A stretch of DNA of 64,000 bases from Tsukamurella ocularis (GTDB lineage: Bacteria > Actinomycetota > Actinomycetes > Mycobacteriales > Mycobacteriaceae), in NCBI RefSeq assembly GCF_024807615.1, contig NZ_JANUCJ010000002.1, positions 868,001 through 932,000 on the forward strand, read 5' to 3'. Both the position numbers and the translations under genes were made by a program. The notes under the pieces were generated by a model. The model was not told the DNA's origin and searched no databases. It saw only the letters and a program-made list of their open reading frames with translations. Of this stretch, positions 58,116-64,000 are shown one piece after another; within the stretch, counting starts at the first letter, position 1, and every line of letters begins with the position of its first letter.

Positions 58116-59581
58116 ACAGCGTCGCTGCGGGGCTCATGGCGCGCCAGTCCACCGAGCGATCCCTGCCCAATCCGGGAGTGACCAAGGGCCCCGCGCTCAA
58201 GCGTTCGATGGGCGTCGTTCACCTCACCGCGGTGAGCATCGGCGCGACGCTGGGCACCGGCATCTTCGTCATCCTCGGGACCGCCACGCCGAAGGCAGGC
58301 CCCGCGATCATCCTCGCCTTCGTCCTGGCGGCGGTCACCGCGCTGTTCTCAGCCCTCTCCTACGCCGAACTCGCCAGCGCCATCCCCGCATCCGGAAGCG
58401 CGTACTCGTACACCTACGCCTCCACCGGAGAGCTCTTCGCGTGGCTGTGCGGGTGGTGTCTCATGCTCGAGTACGGCGTCTCGGTGGCCGCGGTCGCCGT
58501 CGGGTGGGGTCAGTACATCAACGAGCTCTTGGATCAGGCTTTCGGCGTACAGTTGCCTGCGGCCCTGGCCAATCCGCCCGGCACAGATGGCGGTGTCGTT
58601 AACCTGCCCGCCATCGTGATCGTCCTGCTGGCGACCGCACTCCTGCTCCGCGGCACCACCGAGAGCGCCGCCGTGAACACCGCGATGGTCGCGATCAAGA
58701 TCGTGATCCTCGTGCTGTTCTGCATCGTCGCGTTCACCGCCTTCCACGCCGGCAACCTGACACCCTTCGCGCCGCTCGGCATCGCCGGCATCACCGCGGC
58801 GGCGGGCCAGGTCTTCTTCTCCTACATCGGCTTCGACGCGGCGTCCACGGCGGGCGACGAGGCGAAGGATCCCAAGCGCGATCTGCCGCGGGCCATCATG
58901 CTCTCGCTGCTCATCACGACGGTGATCTACTGCCTGGTCGCGATCGCCGCGGTCGGGGCACTGCCCTGGCAGGACATGCCGAAGGACGCTCCGCTCGCCG
59001 CGATCCTCACTGCGGTCACCTCCAGCACCTGGCCCTCGATCCTGCTGTCGGTCGGCGCCGCGATCTCCATCGCCAGCGTCGTGCTCGCGGTGCTCTACGG
59101 GCAGACCCGCATCCTCTACACCATGAGCCGGGACGGCCTGGTACCCAAGGCCTTCTCGAAGGTCGGCTCGCGCTCCCACGTCCCCTACATCAACATCGCG
59201 GTGGTGGGCATCGTGGTCGCCGCCGTCGCGGGCCTGGTGCCGCTCGGCCAACTCGCCGAGGCGACGTCCATCGGTGCGCTGTTCGCGTTCGCACTGGTGA
59301 ACCTTGCCGTGATCATCCTCCGAAACACCCGGCCGGACCTCGAGCGCGGCTTCACCGCCCCGTTCACGGTGACGATCCCGCGCGCTGACGGGCCCCTGCA
59401 CCTCCCCCTGGTGCCGATCCTCGGGATCGTCTTCTGCGGCATTCTCGTCCGCGAGCTCGACATCGTGACGTGGCAGGCCTTCGGCTGGTGGACCCTGGCA
59501 GGAGTCGTGGTCTACGCGCTGTACGGCTACCGGCACTCACGGCTGCGACAGGACGTCGACCTCGCGAAGGACGCGCGATGA
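58112..59581 (+). CDS. APC family amino acid permease (cationic amino acid type)
   Basis: Twelve-segment amino acid/polyamine/organocation transporter, 489 residues. [30 protein letters not shown] is the substrate-site first helix (GTGIF), and [28 protein letters not shown] is the conserved helix 6-loop of cationic amino-acid transporters. Start GTG 58112 overlaps the ureohydrolase stop by 4 bp. In context it most likely imports arginine or its guanidino derivative. Confidence 0.87.
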   Translation: MNSVAAGLMARQSTERSLPNPGVTKGPALKRSMGVVHLTAVSIGATLGTGIFVILGTATPKAGPAIILAFVLAAVTALFSALSYAELASAIPASGSAYSYTYASTGELFAWLCGWCLMLEYGVSVAAVAVGWGQYINELLDQAFGVQLPAALANPPGTDGGVVNLPAIVIVLLATALLLRGTTESAAVNTAMVAIKIVILVLFCIVAFTAFHAGNLTPFAPLGIAGITAAAGQVFFSYIGFDAASTAGDEAKDPKRDLPRAIMLSLLITTVIYCLVAIAAVGALPWQDMPKDAPLAAILTAVTSSTWPSILLSVGAAISIASVVLAVLYGQTRILYTMSRDGLVPKAFSKVGSRSHVPYINIAVVGIVVAAVAGLVPLGQLAEATSIGALFAFALVNLAVIILRNTRPDLERGFTAPFTVTIPRADGPLHLPLVPILGIVFCGILVRELDIVTWQAFGWWTLAGVVVYALYGYRHSRLRQDVDLAKDAR

Positions 59582-60369
59582 CGGTCACCGTCGGCATGTT
59601 CCAAGGGCCGGAGGGACTCGGGTCGGAGCCGGACGTCGCGCGGAATCTGGCGGCGATCGACGCGGCCGCCGCCCGCGCGGCCGCCGCGGGAGCGCAGATC
59701 CTGGTCACGCCCGAGATGTCGGTGTCCGGCTACGACATCGGCACGGCCGCACGGGACCTCGCCCGCCCGCGCGGCGGCGAGTACCACGCAGCGATCGCAG
59801 GCATCGCCGGCCGGCACGGCGTCGCCGTCGTCGCCGGCTACCCGGAACTCGACGACGGCACCGTCTTCAACGCCGTCACCGTCGTCTCGCCCGACGGTGC
59901 CGAGCTCGCGCACTACCGCAAGACGCACCTGTTCGGCGACCTCGACCGCACGATGTTCGCGCCGGGCGGTGAGCTGCCCGTACAGTTCGACCTCGGCGGC
60001 CTGCGGTGCGGACTCCTCATCTGCTACGACGTGGAGTTCCCCGAAGCCGTCCGCGCCCAGGCGGACGCCGGCGCCGACCTGCTCCTGATCCCCACGGGCC
60101 TGATGGAGCCGTTCGGCCGCATCGCGGAACAGATCGTCCCGGTGCGCGCCTTCGAGAGCCAGTTGTACATCGCCTACACCAACCACTGCGGCCGGGAGAC
60201 CTCGCTCGAGTACTGCGGGCTGAGCACCGCGGCGGGACCCGACGGCGACGTCGTGGCCCGGGCCGGGCGCGCCGAGGAACTGCTCGTCTTCACCGCCGAC
60301 CCGGAGGCCCTGCGCGAGGCGCGGATCGCCAACACCTACCTGCGCGACCGGCGCACCGACCTGTACTGA
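59578..60369 (+). CDS. Nitrilase superfamily amidase, probable 4-guanidinobutyramide amidohydrolase
   Basis: Carbon-nitrogen hydrolase with the catalytic triad Glu46 (TPEMSVSGY), Lys115 (YRKTHLF) and Cys149 (LLICYDVEFPE), 263 residues. The start ATG overlaps the permease stop (ATGA). In the arginine 2-monooxygenase pathway an amidase hydrolyses 4-guanidinobutyramide to 4-guanidinobutyrate and ammonia, which exactly fills the step between the operon's oxygenase and ureohydrolase. A generic aliphatic amidase is the alternative. Confidence 0.85.
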   Translation: MTVTVGMFQGPEGLGSEPDVARNLAAIDAAAARAAAAGAQILVTPEMSVSGYDIGTAARDLARPRGGEYHAAIAGIAGRHGVAVVAGYPELDDGTVFNAVTVVSPDGAELAHYRKTHLFGDLDRTMFAPGGELPVQFDLGGLRCGLLICYDVEFPEAVRAQADAGADLLLIPTGLMEPFGRIAEQIVPVRAFESQLYIAYTNHCGRETSLEYCGLSTAAGPDGDVVARAGRAEELLVFTADPEALREARIANTYLRDRRTDLY

Positions 60370-60391
60370 GCCCCGCACCCCAGGAGCCCAC

Positions 60392-62092
60392 ATGACCCAA
60401 CCCGCCATGCCCGCCCACGGCCCGTCCGCCTCGGACGCTCCCCTGACGATGTTCGGCCCCGACTTCCCCTTCGCCTACGACGACTGGGTCGCCCACCCCG
60501 ACGGCCTCGGGACGGTGCCCGATGCCGTGCGCGGCACCGAGGTCGCCGTCATCGGCGCCGGCCTCGCCGGGCTGACCGCCGCCTACGAGCTGGCACGCCT
60601 CGGCTTGAAACCCATCGTGTACGAGGCCGACCGGATCGGCGGCCGGATGCGCAGCGAGCGCTTCGAGGGCTACGCCGACGACCTGGTGGCGGAGATGGGC
60701 GCGATGCGCTTCCCGCCGTCCTCGACCACGCTGCAGCATTACCTCGATCTCGCGGGCCTGGAGACCGAGGCCTTCCCCAATCCCCTCTCCGAAGCGACGC
60801 CCAGCACCGTCATCGATCTCAAGGGCCGTAGCCACTACGCCCGCACCGCCGCCGATCTCCCGCCGGAGTTCGCCGAGGTCGCCCGCGCCTGGGACGCCAC
60901 GCTCGCCGACTACGCCGACGCCGCCGAGCTGCAGGACGCGATCCGCACGCGCGACGTCCCGCGCATCCGCGCCGTGTGGTCGCGCCTCGTCGAGGAGCTC
61001 GACGACCAGACCTTCTACGGCTTCCTCACCGCCTCGAAGCACTTCCGCTCGTTCGCGCACCGGGAGCTGTTCGGGCAGGTCGGATTCGGGACCGGTGGCT
61101 GGGACACCGACTACCCCAACTCGATGCTGGAGATCCTCCGCGTCACCTGCACCGCCGCCGACGACCACCATCGCGGCATCGTCGGCGGCGCGGACCGGCT
61201 GCCGAAGCACCTGTGGGAGAGCCCGTTCGACGGTGCGCGGTCCGTCCGGGACCTCAACGGCGGCGCGCACCGTCCCGCCGTGACGGCGATCCGCCGCACC
61301 GCCGGCCCGGGCGGCGCCCCGGCCTACACGCTGACCGACGCGGCCGGCGAGACCCGCACCTACCCGGCGGCCGTCTTCACGGGCCAGGCGTGGATGCTGC
61401 TCAACACGATCGACTGCGACGACGACCTGCTGCCGATCGACCACTGGACCGCCGTGGAGCGCACCCATTACATGGGCAGCTCCAAGGTCTTCGCGCTGGT
61501 GGACCGGCCTTTCTGGCTCGACGTCGACCCGGCCACGGGCCGCGACACCCTGTCCATGACGCTCACGGACCGGATGAGCCGCGGCACCTACCTGCTCGAC
61601 CACGGGCCCGACCGTCCCGGCGTGATCTGCCTGTCGTACACCTGGTCCGACGACTCGCTCAAGGTGCTGCCGCTGGACGTGAACGCGCGGCTCGACCTGA
61701 TGCTCAAGTCGCTCGGCGAGATCTACCCCGGCGTCGACATCCGCAGCCACATCATCGCCACCCCGAAGACGGTCTCGTGGGAGACGGAGCGGTACTTCAT
61801 GGGCGCCTTCAAAGCGAACCTGCCCGGGCACTACCGCTACCAGGAGCGGCTGTACACGCACTTCATGCAGGAGTCCCTGGATCCGCGGCACCGCGGCTTC
61901 TTCCTGGCGGGCGACGACATCTCGTGGACCGCCGGGTGGGCCGAGGGCGCGCTGCAGACCGCGCTCAACGCGGTATGGGGCGTCGTGCACCACCTGGGCG
62001 GGGGCGCACCTTCGACGAACCCCGGACCGGGCGACGTCTTCGCGGACATCGCCCCGGTCCGTCTCGGCGACGAGCGGGGCACGCGCGCCTGA
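60392..62092 (+). CDS. Flavin monoamine oxidase family, probable L-arginine 2-monooxygenase
   Basis: FAD-dependent amino-acid oxygenase, 566 residues. The dinucleotide motif AVIGAGLAGLTAAYEL has GAGLAG at 55-60, with acceptor Glu78, then GGRM (83-86) and EMGAMRFP (101-108). The C-terminal FAD segment is DDISWTAGWAEGALQTALNA. Length and layout resemble tryptophan/arginine 2-monooxygenases and L-amino-acid oxidases. An adjoining amidase and guanidinobutyrase make oxidative decarboxylation of arginine to 4-guanidinobutyramide the best fit. It ends the operon, 22 bp after the amidase gene. Confidence 0.85.
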   Translation: MTQPAMPAHGPSASDAPLTMFGPDFPFAYDDWVAHPDGLGTVPDAVRGTEVAVIGAGLAGLTAAYELARLGLKPIVYEADRIGGRMRSERFEGYADDLVAEMGAMRFPPSSTTLQHYLDLAGLETEAFPNPLSEATPSTVIDLKGRSHYARTAADLPPEFAEVARAWDATLADYADAAELQDAIRTRDVPRIRAVWSRLVEELDDQTFYGFLTASKHFRSFAHRELFGQVGFGTGGWDTDYPNSMLEILRVTCTAADDHHRGIVGGADRLPKHLWESPFDGARSVRDLNGGAHRPAVTAIRRTAGPGGAPAYTLTDAAGETRTYPAAVFTGQAWMLLNTIDCDDDLLPIDHWTAVERTHYMGSSKVFALVDRPFWLDVDPATGRDTLSMTLTDRMSRGTYLLDHGPDRPGVICLSYTWSDDSLKVLPLDVNARLDLMLKSLGEIYPGVDIRSHIIATPKTVSWETERYFMGAFKANLPGHYRYQERLYTHFMQESLDPRHRGFFLAGDDISWTAGWAEGALQTALNAVWGVVHHLGGGAPSTNPGPGDVFADIAPVRLGDERGTRA

Positions 62093-62119
62093 GTTCGGTC
62101 GCGAGGCCGGTCGACGAGG

Positions 62120-63616
62120 TCAGTCTCGGCGCACCGCAGTCACCAGGCCCCCGTCGGCGGGGATCATCGTGACGTTGCGGTGCCGCGGCTGCTCGGCGGG
62201 CGCATCGGTCATCGCGAGATCCACGCGCAGCAGGATCTGCGTGACCACCGACCGCAGCTCCGCCATAGCCAGCCCCGCGCCGAGGCAGCGGCGGGTGCCG
62301 CCGCCGAAGGGCATCAGCTTCTGCGGTGACGGTTTGACGCCGAGGAAGCGCTCGGGGTCGAACGCGTAGGGCCGCGTATACAGGTCCTCGCGGTGGTGCA
62401 GCAGCAGAATCGAGATCAGGGCGATCACCCCGCGCTCGACGACGTACGGCCCGAACTGCCAGTCCGACAGCAGCTCCCGTGCGACGACCGGGACCACGGG
62501 ACGGTTGCGCATCGACTCGTTGATGAGCGCCTCGATGTACGCCTCGTCGCCCTCCCGGGCCGCCTCCACGGACCGGCGGTACACGTCGGGGTTGCGGGTG
62601 AGCCGCTCGAAGGTCCACGCCACCGAGTTCGACGTCGTCTCGTGCCCCGCGAGGACCAGCGTGAGCAGCTCGTCGCGGATCTCGCTGTCCGCCAGGGGCG
62701 CACCGTCATCGCCGCGGGCCGCCATCAGCACAGTGAGGATGTCCGACCGGCCGGCCCCGTCGGGACCGTCGGCACCCTCGTTCCGGCGCTCGGCGATCAC
62801 GGCGTAGATGGCGCGGTCGAGCGGGCGCAGGATCATCTTCAGCACGCCCCGCGGCTCGGGGCTGCGCGCGTTCACCAGCTGCACCGCGGTCGCGAGCGGA
62901 TGCGTCGAGAGCTGCAGCAGCCGGACCATCGACGTGCGGACCGCGCTCTCGGCGGCGGTGGCACCCGCCTCGTCCTCGATCCCGAAGACCGCCGACATGA
63001 TCACGTCGAGGGTGATCTGCTGGCCGATGTCCGCCAGGGCCACCGGCTCCCCCGTCCGCCATTCGTCGATCCGATACGCGGTGGCCGCGTCGATCCGCCG
63101 CTGATACTCGGTGACCGCCCGGCCGTGGAACTGCGGCAGCAGCAGGCCACGCTGCTGCTTGTGGCGCGGACCGACGGCGGTGAGCACCGAGTCCGGACCC
63201 ACGACGGGGCGCAGCGGCGAGAAGCGGGTGGCCGAGGGCGCATCGTCCGGCCGTGACATCAGGGAGGCGATGTGCGCAGGATTCGATACGAGCACCACCT
63301 GACCGGGGCCGCCGGCGAACTCGGACCGGAAGACGTCGCCGTAACGCTCCGCGGCCCGGAAGGTCACGTCGCCCTCCCGCAGCGTGTAGCTCAGCGACGC
63401 TCGCAGCGGGCCGAGCGGGAGCGACGGGGCCGCGCGGAGGGCGGCCACGCCCGCGGCGTCGACGGGGCCCGCATCGTCGGAGTTCGCGCCATCGATACCC
63501 GCGCACGCGGGATCGCGCAGGTGCCACGCGGGCTCGGGGATCGACAGGGTGCGGGCGACGGTGCCGCCGAGCCCGGTGCCGAGGCCGGCGCGGAAGGCTC
63601 GTGTGATCGTGGTCAT
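62120..63616 (-). CDS. Cytochrome P450
   Basis: Heme monooxygenase, 498 residues from ATG 63616 (CCAGGAGGAC upstream). The I-helix reads VLAGHETTSNSVAW, the ExxR motif is in NESMRNRP, and the heme loop is FGGGTRRCLGAGLA with axial Cys near residue 444. Length and the PYVVERGVIALISILLLHH segment resemble class I/II P450s of the CYP132-138 type in mycobacteria. No ferredoxin or reductase gene is adjacent. It is convergent with the flavin oxygenase gene and separate from its pathway. Substrate unknown. Confidence 0.92.
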   Translation of the reverse strand: MTTITRAFRAGLGTGLGGTVARTLSIPEPAWHLRDPACAGIDGANSDDAGPVDAAGVAALRAAPSLPLGPLRASLSYTLREGDVTFRAAERYGDVFRSEFAGGPGQVVLVSNPAHIASLMSRPDDAPSATRFSPLRPVVGPDSVLTAVGPRHKQQRGLLLPQFHGRAVTEYQRRIDAATAYRIDEWRTGEPVALADIGQQITLDVIMSAVFGIEDEAGATAAESAVRTSMVRLLQLSTHPLATAVQLVNARSPEPRGVLKMILRPLDRAIYAVIAERRNEGADGPDGAGRSDILTVLMAARGDDGAPLADSEIRDELLTLVLAGHETTSNSVAWTFERLTRNPDVYRRSVEAAREGDEAYIEALINESMRNRPVVPVVARELLSDWQFGPYVVERGVIALISILLLHHREDLYTRPYAFDPERFLGVKPSPQKLMPFGGGTRRCLGAGLAMAELRSVVTQILLRVDLAMTDAPAEQPRHRNVTMIPADGGLVTAVRRD

Positions 63617-63678
63617 GGGCGTCCTCCTGGATCGATTGTGCACGCCGAACGGTGAGCGCGGGCGGACCACCGGGATCG

Positions 63679-63831
63679 TCAGGGGACGACGACGCCGCCG
63701 GGACCGTACTGGCGATCCCTCGCGGCCATCGCGCGGTGGATGTCGCGCGCGCCGTAGTCGAGGCCGTCGCGGTCGTGGGTGAGCCACGCGATCGCGAGGA
63801 CGAACGCTGTGATGACGAGAACGGTGATCAT
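63679..63831 (-). CDS. Small membrane protein of unknown function
   Basis: A 50-residue frame from ATG 63831, preceded by a good AAGGAG at proper spacing, ending in TGA at 63679. MITVLVITAFVLAIAWL forms a single transmembrane helix; the rest (THDRDGLDYGARDIHRA) is charged and cytoplasmic or periplasmic. It lies 62 bp upstream of the P450 gene on the same strand and may be co-transcribed with it. No family is recognised. Confidence 0.6.
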   Translation of the reverse strand: MITVLVITAFVLAIAWLTHDRDGLDYGARDIHRAMAARDRQYGPGGVVVP

Positions 63832-64000
63832 GGCCTTCTCCTTCTCCGACGTCCGGTGTGTGTGTTCCGAATCACCTTCGACGGTACGAGTCGGATCGGC
63901 GCAGGTCAGCGTGCCCAGGACGGAACTCCAGATCCGCCTGCGGACGGGCGCGCGGATCCGACCCAGGTAGGACGACCCGGTGGTGTCGCACGACTACGAT
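63832..64000. other. Intergenic region at the window end
   Basis: No gene is supported. It should contain the minus-strand promoter of the small membrane protein and perhaps of the P450 gene. Confidence 0.3.

Overview
The window is a GC-rich chromosomal segment from a mycolic-acid actinomycete (order Mycobacteriales). The tandem clpP1-clpP2-clpX-tig block, a PknA-like kinase, an IF2-N/RNase E fusion, IdeR-type iron boxes and a KstR-type operator all point there. Tsukamurella is my best guess from general resemblance, not from a database match.

Layout. 1-16.4 kb is housekeeping: obg (cut by the window edge), rpmA, rplU, rne, ndk, a DUF4233 gene, folC and valS on the minus strand, an ABC-F ATPase on plus, then clpX, clpP2, clpP1 and tig on minus. 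16.5-23.3 kb is a patchwork of small metabolic and regulatory units: DUF1304, a GNAT, DUF1275, an HxlR regulator divergent from an SDR-tautomerase-MFS set, and a TetR regulator divergent from an epimerase, each with a visible palindromic operator.

23.4-41.5 kb is the most striking part. It is a large NRPS-independent (NIS) siderophore locus with visibly lower GC and different codon use from its surroundings. Two divergent operons leave a region with an IdeR/DtxR-like box near 32.47 kb. The left operon resembles the achromobactin/staphyloferrin B toolkit: diaminobutyrate aminotransferase, two IucA/IucC synthetases, an MFS exporter, an SbnG-type HpcH/HpaI aldolase, an SbnH/AcsE-type decarboxylase and a siderophore-interacting reductase. 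The right operon resembles the schizokinen/aerobactin toolkit: a second type-III PLP decarboxylase, a diaminobutyrate decarboxylase, a lysine/ornithine N-hydroxylase-type flavoenzyme and a third IucA/IucC synthetase. It also carries two unusual members, a glutamine-synthetase-like ligase and an EctA-like acetyltransferase interrupted by a frameshift in a G run. A siderophore-binding lipoprotein with its own IdeR-like box closes the locus. I predict a citrate-based siderophore of mixed carboxylate/hydroxamate character, possibly with a gamma-glutamyl or similar amide made by the GS-like enzyme.

41.5-44.3 kb is a gene-poor junction with decayed-looking sequence, an orphan palindrome, tRNA-Pro(TGG) and a degenerate copy of that tRNA's 3' half. 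44.3-53.5 kb holds a PknA-like kinase with an apparently mosaic coding sequence, a BenE transporter divergent from an XRE-cupin regulator, a lipoprotein, peptidase E, a phosphodiesterase, an acyltransferase, a membrane protein and an NmrA-like reductase. After tRNA-Gly(TCC) come an AraC fragment, a crotonase and a KstD-like flavoprotein with a KstR operator at its start. 56.4-62.1 kb is an XRE-cupin regulator divergent from a four-gene operon (ureohydrolase, amino-acid permease, nitrilase-family amidase, flavin monooxygenase) that fits the L-arginine 2-monooxygenase route from arginine to 4-aminobutyrate. A cytochrome P450 and a small membrane protein end the window.
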